Assembly: GCA_951799405.1 (NCBI GenBank)
Contig: OX637356.1
Span: 15,027,229 to 15,091,228, forward strand
From: Agapetus fuscipes
Lineage: Eukaryota > Arthropoda > Insecta > Trichoptera > Glossosomatidae
Reading direction: 5' to 3'
DNA: 64,000 nucleotides
The notes under the pieces are model-generated. The model did not search any database, was not told where the DNA came from, and saw nothing but the letters and a program-made list of their open reading frames with translations. Below, in pieces: positions 11,074 to 20,956 of this stretch (positions within the stretch are counted from its first letter, which is position 1; each line of letters starts with the position of its first letter). The translations under genes were made by a program, and so were the position numbers.

Positions 11074-11611
11074 AAACTAGCAAAATCTTTTACATCCAAA
11101 ATAAACCTCATAAGGAATTCTTCTGATGATATTAAAATTATGATCAATCTCGGTCAAACTTTTGATTACGAGTCTACAGAAAATGATTATGTTGTAATTT
11201 TATTGATCAAAATACCCAACGTGCTTCAAAAAATATTTTTGGACAAATAGTATAGATAACACAAAAATACATATTTATTAAACAAAGTTCATGCCTTCAG
11301 CTTTAATATGCAAAAACAATGAACACGATTGGACTAGAACTTTAGGCACAGTGCTTCCAGGTAGAAAGGCAAATAATAACTGAATAATTTTTCAAACCGG
11401 ACATTATTCCGACAAAGTCATGTTTACCTGACTCTCGGGGATTATCCCGCAAAAAAAAAATTATTTTTGCCATAAGGAACTGTTTCTGGGCTATCTATTT
11501 ATCATATGCAGGTACTTTTCTTAGAATTGGCAATACTTCAAAACTGGACTTATCATGCGCTAGATTTGGAATCCCGCCCACTGTGCGGCGCGTCGCCTTT
11601 TAAGGTCGTAA

Positions 11612-11735
11612 AATGGTTGGTGTGAGGCCGGCCCCCTTACCTGTAAAAATAAATAGGTCCCGAAGCGCCACATGCGACCCCTTCGGGGATAACGCAGGCA
11701 AGAAGTTACACTGTATGTGTAGCTTAGTTGCGTTT
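11612..11735 (+). mobile_element. SINE-B 3' fragment
   Basis: Matches the last third of the SINE-B body (GGCCGGCCCCCTTACCTGTA to TAGCTTAGTTGCG). Directly follows the Transib target site. Confidence 0.7.
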
Positions 11736-11963
11736 GCGTGTTAAGTCCACTGGATGTCTGTGTGCCTTGTTATTTTTCCATCCCTAGCGAGATACTCATC
11801 CTCATTCCAACACAGATCCCCAGGCCTACTACAGCTGCCAATATCCTGTACCCCCTGAAAAGCAATCACGGGTGCCAGGTCCTCACCCCAGAGCTCGTTT
11901 GGCTTATCTACCATTTGATTCAAAGATGACCTTCAAAGAAAAAAAACGTAAAACACGATAAGA

Positions 11964-12178
11964 GTTAGATAGATGTTTTCCGGGATCTGTTGCCGTGGTC
12001 GGTGGGAGCTGAAGCTTCCGGACGTTTCGCCTTTGTCTACGATGGGCTTCTTCGATGCAGTGATGAAGATGATCTTGATGAAAACTGTGAAACCCGTACA
12101 CATGGGTGAAACCACAGACCACGGCAATAGATCCCGGAAAACATTTCACCAGCATCATCAGCCGGCCGTGTAAGCCTA
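11964..12178. mobile_element. Foldback element, family D
   Basis: Inverted arms around TTTTCCGGGATCTGTTGCCG. Also present at 34725, 39725 and 52080. Contains a degenerate hammerhead-like segment. Confidence 0.7.
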
Positions 12179-12240
12179 AAATCATATTCAATTTAACAGT
12201 GGTTTTTAATATTTTACAAATCAATTTCCAGTATTCATAA

Positions 12241-12512
12241 GTTCCTTGACTTATAGGTTGGTATGCGGCTAACCACCCATGCTGTAAAAAATGGTTCACT
12301 TTGCCAATGTGACCCCTGTTTCAGAGAAGGGCGGCAAGAGGTGTATGTCCATTTGAGATTTTGTCTTTTATATTGTAGGTCCACATGCGGCATGTTTAAG
12401 CGCGAACTCAAACGTGCCCGGTTGTGAAAATGCATGTATGAATTCATCTTATGAATCCCCATTGTTAAATATCTTTTCACATTAGATAAGATTAGATTAG
12501 ATTAGATTAGAT
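12241..12512 (+). mobile_element. LINE-A 3' UTR copy with (ATTAG)n tail
   Basis: Full-length UTR repeat with four or more TTAGA units at the end. Confidence 0.8.
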
Positions 12513-12720
12513 AAGAGACATTGGTCCAGTACACATGTAAACATTGCTCATGTGAAATTACCTCTGTTTGAGATATGACAAACAAGAACTAAGGTGACGA
12601 GGTAATGACTCTCTCAGTCAACTCAATCATCACCTTCTATCAATGCAGGCCTTCTCACAACGCGCCTACTAGGCGCGTTCATTGGTAGGTAGGCAACTAA
12701 TACATTTCAGGGTAAATTTT

Positions 12721-12920
12721 CTGGTTCACTTTGCCAGTATCACCCCTGTTTTAGGAATCGGCAAAATTGCAGGGTTTATGTTCAATTGAGCTTTGAATTT
12801 TTTTTTGTAAGTACACGTGCAGGATTTTTAAGCGCCAACTTACACGTGTCTGTTTGTGGGCATGCATTTAATAGTATGAATTTTAAATGTTAATATATCT
12901 TTACCACTTAGATAATAGAT
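12721..12920 (+). mobile_element. LINE-A 3' UTR copy, 5' truncated
   Basis: Starts at GGTTCACTTTGCCAG. Preceded (12655-12720) by a fragment like the hAT MITE end of 28943. Confidence 0.65.
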
Positions 12921-12944
12921 TATAGAGATGAATAGATCGATAAA

Positions 12945-13371
12945 GACCCTAATCACGTAGACCTGTGGCGCAAAAGGCAACTAAGCTACACATATAGTGT
13001 AACTTCTTGCCTGCGTTATCCCCGAAGGGGTCGCATGTGGCGATTCTGGACCTATTTTTTTTACGAGTAAGGGGGCCGGCCTCACACCAAGCACTTTCAG
13101 TTGAAATTGGAGTTTCCCAGCTCCCGAAGGGGCTGGTTCTCATTTCTTGTGAGGCTGAGTACACTTTGGGATCGGACTCTTGCTCATCCAGTTGCTGTAA
13201 GGCTGGATGGACCTTTGGTGACCGGTCTTTGGTAGGTAGGCTTATAAATATTTCAACCCAGCGAAGAGCATACTAGAAAATATAAATGGTATATTTTTTG
13301 TGCTCCGCCGGGATTCGAACACACAACCTTCCATTTACGAGTCCGAAGTGTTACCATTGGACTACGGACCT
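12945..13371 (-). mobile_element. Dimeric SINE (SINE-C head followed by SINE-B)
   Basis: Read on -: SINE-C from its tRNA head (13371) to GGACCTTT..., then the SINE-B body down to 12945. Two tRNA-derived units share one element, as at 33142 and 54868. Confidence 0.75.
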
Positions 13372-13940
13372 GATTGCCCACCGTTACAAAATACTAATTT
13401 TAAATTTTGTACCGACTTACTTTTTGTTCAATATTTCGTTTCGAGTATTTTTGCGGTTTATACCTTTTCCCGCCCAGAGTATTAAACATTCCGTAAATAC
13501 TTAATACTCAACAGACGCGTAAACTTAAAAATGTATGCGTGATCAAACAGCGCCTCTGGGGAGTGATTTAGTTTTCATACATTTGTTTGGCTTTCCCGCG
13601 ATGGTTTATTTACACAGTGTTTTTATACTCGCGGTACTTTTCGCGATTAATCTGGGATCCCTTGAAAGACCCTCTGCTGTTTTTTCAATTATAAATAATG
13701 GCGCCATTAAAGCCACCGTACAATTTTAATTACGAAAATACCGTTACAAAAATATTTAAAATAACTTAAGCCCTTGCGAAACTTCTGAAGATTTAAGGGT
13801 ACGGTTTTTCCAACAGACTTTACTAACCTATTTCGTCATGGCCAGAAACAGGTATCAATATTGTCATGTTTTAAGGGTTTAAGGATTTAATTTTGCACAA
13901 TTAAGTAAAAAATGGTTCACTTTGCCAATGTCACCCCTGT

Positions 13941-14276
13941 CCGGTCGATAGCTCAGTTGGTAGAGTGCTTGTATTCTACCCCGTGAGCTCGGGTTCGAAT
14001 CCCACCGTGGAGGGTGTCAGAAATGATTTCCTTTTTCGGTGTTTATTTCAAACCCCATAAAAAAATACCGGCAAGGTTTACTCAGCCTTCACAAGAAATG
14101 AGTACCAGCCCCCTCGGGAGCTGGGAAACCCCCACTTCAACTGAAGTGGTTGGCGTAAGGCCGGCCCCCTTACCTGTAAAAATAAATAGGTTCAACTCGC
14201 CACATGCGATCCCTTCGGGGATAACGCGGCAAGAAGTTACACTATATGTGTAGCTTAGTTGCGTTTTTAGTTGCGT
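13941..14276 (+). mobile_element. SINE-B, full length
   Basis: tRNA head with A box TAGCTCAGTTGG and B box GGTTCGAATCC, body, tail GTTGCGTTTTTAGTTGCGT. The flanking repeat ACCCCTGT (13933-13940 and 14277-14284) proves insertion into the LINE UTR. Confidence 0.88.
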
Positions 14277-14316
14277 ACCCCTGTTTCAGGGAAGATCGGC
14301 AAAATTTGATATATTC

Positions 14317-14562
14317 AATTGAGTTTTATTGATTGTAGAGGCATTAACTTTGTAATCGTTCATCTTAAGAGATAAAAAGAAAAACCACTTTGTATTCGAT
14401 TATGAGTATTTAATTTAATACCGCAACCGGTTTCGCAAACATCCGTTCGCATCATCAGATGGATAAATTAATAATATTATGAATTTAATCTTATTAATCT
14501 TATCTTATTCAGTAATCTTATTAAGTAATCGAATACAAAGTGGTTTTTCTTTTTATCTCTAT
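14317..14562. mobile_element. Palindromic element with hammerhead-like motif
   Basis: Inverted arms (CCACTTTGTATTCGATTA and reverse), flanked by ATTCAATTGAG on both sides. Carries the motif at 14421-14462. Confidence 0.75.
14421..14462 (-). ncRNA. Minimal hammerhead ribozyme candidate
   Basis: CTGATGA, stem II GCGAAC/GTTTGC, GAAAC, CG, GTT. Helix I CCAT/GCGG has a mismatch. Confidence 0.5.
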
Positions 14563-15035
14563 TCAATTGAGGTTTGTATATTAATTTGTAAGTAGGTACA
14601 CATTCAGCGATTGTAAGCGCGAACTAACACGTGTCTGTTTGTGGACATATATTTCATATGAATTTTTAATGTTAATATATATTTGCAACTTAGATTAAAG
14701 ATACAAGTCTTCTTGCAAAGCATCTCGGTCTCTATTTATAGGGGTAAAAGTGTTGTTCTGGCACATGCGAGACCACACCAGAATATTATATTTAGAACAT
14801 TCGAGCAAACACTCACACAATATCGAACAAATACAAAGTACTTACAATCATACAAGTACCTACATCTCGAGACACACACTCACATAAGTTAAAACACACA
14901 GAAACACAATCCCACATTCGTAACATTCAAGTGATATTTGTTTTTTTTTATTCATAATTTACTCCATATCCGCAGTCTATTCATTAGTATGTCAATGCAT
15001 ATCTGACATTCTTTTTTCCATCCATTTCTTGGACT

Positions 15036-15340
15036 GGTCCGTAGTCCAGTGGCAACACTTTGGTCTCGTAAATGGAAGGTTGTGGATTCGAATCCCGGTG
15101 GAGCACAAAAATTAATCATTTATACTTCTAAATGTGCTCTTCTCTGGGTTGAAAATTCATACACCTTTCCCAAAGACCGGTCACTGAAAGGTTCATCCAA
15201 CCTTACAACAACTGGGTCTTGCTTGAGAATTGTCGCTTTCAACAGCGATGACCAAGCTGGCAGAGGGCTCTTGAGGTGTGATACACACAAAAACAACGCT
15301 CACCAAATGAATAATCCTAATATTATTATTGTTATCCTTG
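15036..15340 (+). mobile_element. SINE-C, full length
   Basis: tRNA head GGTCCGTAGTCCAGTGGCAA with B box GATTCGAATCC. Ends in AATATTATTATT. A further tRNA-like fragment on - (A-box complement ACCAACTGAGTTATCAACC) follows at 15345-15405. Confidence 0.8.
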
Positions 15341-15728
15341 GTGGAGATCAAACCCTAGCCATTTGGCATTGAAATGAAATGTTCTACCAACTGAGTTATC
15401 AACCTGGCCCTCAAAATACTATTTTAATCAGTGAGTTAATTAATAATTAGTTGTTTATAGTCTAAGTTGCAAATAATTGCCGTAATCTGCGAACTAACTT
15501 TAAGTTTTAATCGTCTGTATTATTTGGTAGAGGGCGTACCGAAAACTTTGCTTCCTTATCATGACGCTTTCCGGAAGTAGGTACAGACTCGACAACGTCG
15601 ATAAATCTAATAAAGTTATCCAAGATAGAGGCGCTTGAACAGCCGATCGGACAGTCAAATGTATTCCATACAAATTATATTAACCACTTTATTTTGACTT
15701 TGATTGTCCGATCAGCTGATCAGCATAT

Positions 15729-16080
15729 TTCCTTGAGTTATAGATTGGTATGAGACTGACCACCCATACTGTAAAAAATGGTCCACTCTGCCAATGTCAC
15801 TTCTGTTTCCGGGAGGGTTGGTATAAGTTTCAGGGTGTATGTTACTTTGAGGTTTGGATTTTAATTTGTGAGTACACATGCAGCATTTCTAAGAGCAAAC
15901 TTACACGTGTCTGTTTGTGGGCATGCATTTAATATAATTTTTAATAAATATACTTGCAACATTTTTTTACAGTATTAGTGGTAAACCTATAAATCCAGGA
16001 ATACAAATAATAAATAACATTTAGGTGTATAAAAACAACAAAACCTTAAAAAGAAATTTGTACAAAAAAAGGTCAATATT
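15729..16080. mobile_element. LINE-A 3' UTR copies, tail to tail
   Basis: 15729-15961 is a diverged + copy. 15964-16080 is the 5' edge of the UTR repeat plus upstream UTR on -. Confidence 0.7.
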
Positions 16081-16604
16081 TATATTAATAAAATACACAG
16101 TTAAAATTTATTTATCTGATATTAGACGAACCGTTATAACAGACCTTGCATTATTCTGAACGTTTCGTTAGCGACGTAGCTAACGTCTTCAGGAGACACT
16201 CTCTCTGCACGACGACTGAGAATGAACATTATTGATTATAATAATAATCTATAATCTAAGTTGCAAGGATATATTCATTTAAAGCTCTCAGATGTATGCC
16301 CACAAACCAACAAGTGTAGTTCGCGCTTACAAATGCTGAATGTGTACTTACAAATAAAATCCAAACCTCAAATGAACATAAGCCCCACAACTTTTGCCGA
16401 CCTTCCCTGAAACAGGGGTGACATTGGCAAAGTGAACCATTTTTTACAGTATGGGTGGTCAGCCTCATACCAACCTATAAGTCAAGGAATATGAATAATA
16501 AATTACATTTAAATATAAAAAAGAACAAAACCTTACAAAGAAATCTATACAAAAAAAGTCAAAAATTTCCTATGCAAAAAATGTAGCAAATGAATACACC
16601 AACA

Positions 16605-17892
16605 TTAGAAATCAACATTGCAGATTAGCCGCCACTTCTTCCTGTCCTTGCATATTTCTTTCATTTCATCCAGAGTCATAACCTTTTTCATACAAGTCCT
16701 CCTTTTATTATGACTCTGGATATCCCAGTCATTCGCTATTTCAGAGATTTGATCCTTCCATACTTTTCTCGGTCTTCCTCTACCACGACATCCATCTATT
16801 CTAGCAACATATACTTTCTTCGTCAATCTTTCATCACTCATTCTCTCCAAATGCCCGAACCATCTTAACATACTTCTTTTAATCTTCACTTTCACACTTT
16901 CCCTTACACCACATTCTTCTCTTACAAAATCATTCCTCACCCTGTCACTTCGTTTTTTCCCAATCATGCTTCTTAGATAGTCCATTTCTACTGTATGGAC
17001 TTTACTAATTTCCCTTTCACTCACCGTCCAGGCTTCACTTCCATACATCAAGGTTGGCACTAGTATACCACCGTGCACCGCCAATCTAACATTTTTTGAG
17101 AGATTTTGGTTCCTGGCGATGCAAGCGGTCGCACCCAGTACACACCTGCCTTTCATTATTCTTCTTTCAAATTCACCGGCCATTCTTCCATCTTTTTCAA
17201 ACTTACTTCCCAAATATACACTCATTTCCGACATCAACATTCATTCCATTAATTTTAAATTCATAATTCATATTTTCATCATCTCTTTCAAAAATCAAAA
17301 CTTTCGTCTTTCTTGCATTCAACTTCAAATTATTACCTTTCAAAGCTTCGTTCAATCTAGAGAGCATCATTTGCAATTCCACTGCTGAATCAGATACAAG
17401 GACTGCATCATCCGCATACAGTAGAACGCTTACTTTGCTCTCTCCTATCATTAATCCACAATCATCAAGTCTAGCATCTCGAACACACTTGTCCATGACT
17501 ATGTTAAATAGCCATGGGCTCATCACACATCCTTGCCTTACACCCTTAAAAACTTCAAACCATTCACTATACTCACCATCAATACGAATGCAAGCCATAC
17601 TATTCTCATAGTTCGCATGCACCGCATTGAGTAGAGCTCCATTCACTCCGTATGCTTTCAAAACATCCCACAACATACCTCTGTCCACTGAGTCAAAAGC
17701 CTTTTCCAGATCCACAAAGGCCGTGAATAGTTTCCCCCTCACCGACAATTGTTTTTCAACAATTTGTCGTAGAGTGAAAATCTGATCAACACAGCCTCTA
17801 CCGGCCATAAAGCCGGACTGTATATCGGAAACCCTTTTGCTAGTAGTCAGAATCACATTTTTTATAATCACCTTACAGAAGACTTTTCCTGG
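16605..17892 (-). pseudogene. LINE-A reverse transcriptase (frameshifted)
   Basis: Contains DIQSGFMAGRGCVDQIFTLR, FVDLEKAFDSVDRGML, GVRQGCVMSPWLFNIVMD and LLYADDAVLV, which is RT motifs 2-5 with the catalytic YADD intact. One frameshift near 17215-17235 separates it from the C-terminal frame (YLGSKFEKDG... LMYGSEAWTVSE... RGRGRPRKVWKDQ). RTE/CR1-like; exact clade not assigned. Confidence 0.85.
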
Positions 17893-18415
17893 ATTATTCC
17901 ACTTTTATTGTTTTTGAGTATGTTACAAACGTTTTCGGAATACCTTCCATCATCGGGTAACAACAATTACTAAAATCAAACTTAAAAATTAAGACATGGG
18001 TGTGGGATCTATTGGTGGTAAGGGAGGGGGTAGCAAGGTAGGTATGTGGGAGGGAGATGGTGAGTTTTGGGGCGGAGTTAATATTATTCAACTTCCCGCC
18101 ATTACGTCTCCTCTCCTAACAATATTAACTCCGCCCCAAAACTCACCATCTCCCTCCCACATACCTACCTTGCTACCCCCTCCCTTACCACCAATAGATC
18201 CCACACCCATGTCTTAATTTTTAAGTTTGATTTTAGTAATTGTTGTTACCCGATGATGGAAGGTATTCCGAAAACGTTTGTAACATACTCAAAAACAATA
18301 AAAGTGGAATAAAACAAAGTTTTTAATTTCTTTTATTTTTTAATTTTTATTGAAAAATAATCAATTTTTTAAAATGAATTTCCACAGTGTTTCACAAAAA
18401 TCTTTTCAAAAAAAA
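17893..18415. mobile_element. Large palindromic foldback element
   Basis: Arms of about 190 bp (17895-18087 and 18119-18310) are near-perfect reverse complements around a ~30-base spacer. An A/T-rich tail follows to 18415. The 11-bp target repeat ACTTTTCCTGG (17882-17892 and 18416-18426) shows insertion into the LINE. Each arm carries a hammerhead-like motif. Confidence 0.85.
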
Positions 18416-18504
18416 ACTTTTCCTGGTATACTGAGTAGACTGATTGGTCTGAAGTTCTGACAGTCTTTTTTGTCCCCTTTACCTTTGTAAATGATTGATA
18501 ATGT

Positions 18505-18605
18505 TAATACCTGTTTCCGGCCAGGAAAAATATATTGGTGAATTGCGTTTCATTTTCACAAATCTATTTTATTTAAAAAACGTTTTTTTATCATATCAAG
18601 ATTTT
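18505..18605 (+). mobile_element. SINE-D 3' fragment
   Basis: Matches the end of SINE-D at 47090-47620 (GGCCAGG...GTGAATTGC...AAATCTATTTTA). Confidence 0.5.
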
Positions 18606-18611
18606 TTTTAG

Positions 18612-19085
18612 AGACAAATTTCCGAAATAGCGAATGAATGGGATATCCAGAGTCATAATAAAAGAAGAGCTTGTATGAAAAAGGTTATGACTCTGGATGA
18701 AATAAAAGAAGTATGTAAGGACCGAATAAAGTGGCGGCTGATCTGTAATAAAGGCGGCTAAGGCCAAGAATCAATTTTCATTTTTATAGATGTTTTGTAG
18801 ATTTTCTAGTGTTTGTTTGTTTGTATAACTGGATGTAATTATTGCTTGTATTCCTTGACTTATAGGTTGGTATGTGCTGACCACCCATACTGTAAAAAAT
18901 GGTTCACTTTGCCAATGTCACCCCTGTGTCAGGGAAGGTCGGCAAAAGTTGTAGGGCTTATGTTCATTTGAAGTTTGGATTTTATTTGTAAGTACACATT
19001 CAGCATTTGCGAACTACACGTGTTTGTTTGTGGGCATGCATTTGAGAACTTAAATGAATATATCCTTGCAACTTAGATTATGGAT
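18612..19085 (+). mobile_element. LINE-A C-terminal fragment plus 3' UTR
   Basis: Encodes QISEIANEWDIQSHNKRRAC-like residues and RICNKGG, then UTR, then the LINE-A repeat at 18848-19085. Confidence 0.8.
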
Positions 19086-19345
19086 TATTATATGGATAAA
19101 AATAAGTATCTTATCCATCAACCTGACAAACAAGAGTATGTCGAGGTTTGGCCTGGACTCTGCTCGATGCATACCTGGCATCTTCTGAGAGAGCTTTTGT
19201 CACACTGTGAAGTCTTGCTGCACAATCCCCCAGGGCGGAATTCCAGTTTTAGAATTCCAATGCAATAAAGTCGTCTTGAATTTTTGAAGAGCTTCCTACC
19301 GCACAGCTTGTACGAAAGTCTACATAATAAAATCCTACCATCTAT

Positions 19346-19441
19346 CCAGGGAACTTGTACGTGTCTGGTTGTGAAAATGCATGTAATGTGAATCCCCAAT
19401 GTTGCATATCTTTGCAACTTAGATTAGATTAGATTAGATTA
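19346..19441 (+). mobile_element. LINE-A 3' UTR fragment
   Basis: Last third of the repeat with TTAGATTAGATT tail. Confidence 0.6.
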
Positions 19442-19789
19442 CACAAGCTTTCCAACGGTCAAAAGTCTATACCAACGGTTAAAAAGCCGGTAGGGCATAA
19501 GCGACATAAAGTAAATTGTTCAGGATTGCAGAAAAATGGCATAACTTTTTTTATTTTTTATCATATCGTTAAAATCAAAACAGCTCTAAAATTAAAAAAA
19601 AAAAGGCATTGATTGGCATTCCTATTAATGGGGTTTAACGATGTTTTACGATTTTTTTATGTCACAAGCGCCTTTAAGACAAAAAAAGGCCAAAATCTTG
19701 TCGGTTACACAAAAACCATACTTCGAAAACGCAGTTGTTTGCTTGGGCTTTGCAACACAAAAATCATCGTAGAGCTATGGGGGTTAGCG
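19442..19789. other. No feature seen
   Basis: Short frames only, none recognised. Confidence 0.5.
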
Positions 19790-20045
19790 CATTAGAAACT
19801 GTAACTGTAACTGTAACTCTGTCGCCATTCCGCCAGGGGTGGCCAGAGCCTCTGCAGAGTTGCCTCCATTTTTTCCTATCCTTACATATCTCTTTCAATT
19901 CATTCATATCCATCACCTTTTTCATGCATTTTCTTCTTTTACGCTCACTTTGTATATCCCATTCTTTTACAATCTCCTCAATCTGATCACTCCATACTTT
20001 TCTCGGTCGTCCCTTCCCTCTTTTTCCTTTCACACTTTCTTTCGG
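19790..20045 (-). mobile_element. LINE-B C-terminal fragment, tail (ACAGTT)n
   Basis: Encodes GKRGKGRPRKVWSDQIEEIV and KKWRQLCRGSGHP. Tail GTAACTGTAACTGTAACT on +. Confidence 0.8.
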
Positions 20046-20154
20046 AAAAATTCAAGTAGGATAGCATTCATAACTCATTTTTGACCAAAATATCTCGTAT
20101 ACTGCCTTTTAACCGTCGATTTAATAAAATCCTACAATCTATGTCGCAAATCTG

Positions 20155-20392
20155 TAAGTCTTTCGCCATTCTGCTAGGCCAAAGCCTCTTCAGATTTGTC
20201 TCCATTTTTTCCTATCCTTGCATATCTCTTTCAGTTCATTCATATCCATCATCTTTTTCATGCATTTTCTTATTTTACATTCGCTTTGTATGTATATCCT
20301 GTTGGCTGTTCTTTCACTATTTCACCAATCTGATCCAACCATACATTTTTCGGTCTTTCACATTTCCTCTGTATACGCACTTTGTAAGATGC
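20155..20392 (-). mobile_element. LINE-B fragment, degenerate
   Basis: Diverged copy of the same C-terminal region. Confidence 0.6.
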
Positions 20393-20499
20393 ATTATAAT
20401 GTATGTGAGGCACGAAAAAAAGAGGAGTCCTCGGAAGGAATGACTTGATCAAATTATAAATTTTTCTCAGGCCTGAAAGGAAGGTGTATATAAAAATAT

Positions 20500-20692
20500 G
20501 TATTATCTAAGTTGCAAAGATCGTTTTTTTTTAATCTTCGCTTACAAATACTGCATTTGTATTTACAAAATAAAAACGCAAAACTCAAATGAACATAAGC
20601 CGTTTCCTGGAAAAGGGATGTCATTGACAAAAATGAGTATTTTTTACATTGTGATTAGCTTCATGCCAATCTTTAAGTTAATGAAACTCAAA
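20500..20692 (-). mobile_element. LINE-A 3' UTR, old copy
   Basis: Diverged but alignable along the repeat. A poly-C/CCCT run lies nearby at 20801-20823. Confidence 0.55.
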
Positions 20693-20956
20693 AATATTCT
20701 AAATAAAAGATGAGTAGATTTATATATATTTTTTTTGGTTTTTCCTTCGATATAGATGATTTGAATTCGACGGTCATTTTTAATAATGAGTGCGCTTAAT
20801 TCCCCCCCCCTCCCCCCCCCCCCAATTAAAAAATTGTCGTTATGATTTTTGATCGAAAAAAAAAACAAGTGTTGGTCCTTCGGTTAAAAAATAACGTTCT
20901 GTGTATTATCATCTGTAGCAAAATTGGACTCTCCTAAAATTTATTCATATTGTAAC

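Larger units (their letters stand above)
3869..11585 (-). mobile_element. Transib-type DNA transposon with nested insertions
   Basis: Both termini read CACAGTGGGCGG inward. After a 7-8 base variable stretch follows a shared AATCTAGCGCAT(A/G)ATAAGTC. The element is flanked by the 5-bp direct repeat CGGCG (3864-3868 and 11586-11590). GC-rich 5-bp duplications and CAC termini are the known signature of Transib, the family from which RAG1 and V(D)J recombination signals derive. CACAGTG is identical to the consensus RSS heptamer. Removing the nested Harbinger-like element (8891-10521) and LTR element (4401-8254) leaves about 2.2 kb. Transposase fragments are on the - strand. Confidence 0.85.
13908..14703 (+). 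mobile_element. LINE-A 3' UTR interrupted by a SINE and a foldback element
   Basis: The UTR repeat is split into 13908-13940, 14277-14316 and 14563-14703 by two independent insertions with target duplications (below). Confidence 0.8.
16240..18512 (-). mobile_element. LINE-A, RTE-like non-LTR retrotransposon, longest copy
   Basis: Reads on - from RT motif 0/1 (YKGKGDKKDC, FRPISLLS, 18430-18500) through the RT core and C-terminus to a stop at 16605, then a UTR that becomes the ~265-bp LINE-A repeat (16490-16256). This join shows what the common repeat is. The 5' half, including the endonuclease, is absent. A palindromic element splits it at 17893-18415. Confidence 0.85.

Noticed and set aside
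13941..14010. tRNA gene
   Set aside because: A and B boxes are present, but it is the head of a repeated SINE with body, tail and target duplication. The same holds for 29032, 54305, 33142 and others.
18000..18217. Gly/Pro-rich frames at the centre of the palindrome
   Set aside because: Product of the inverted arms; the frame is mirrored on both strands.
20801..20823. Poly-C tract as a regulatory element
   Set aside because: Simple low-complexity run next to an AT-rich stretch; nothing else supports function.
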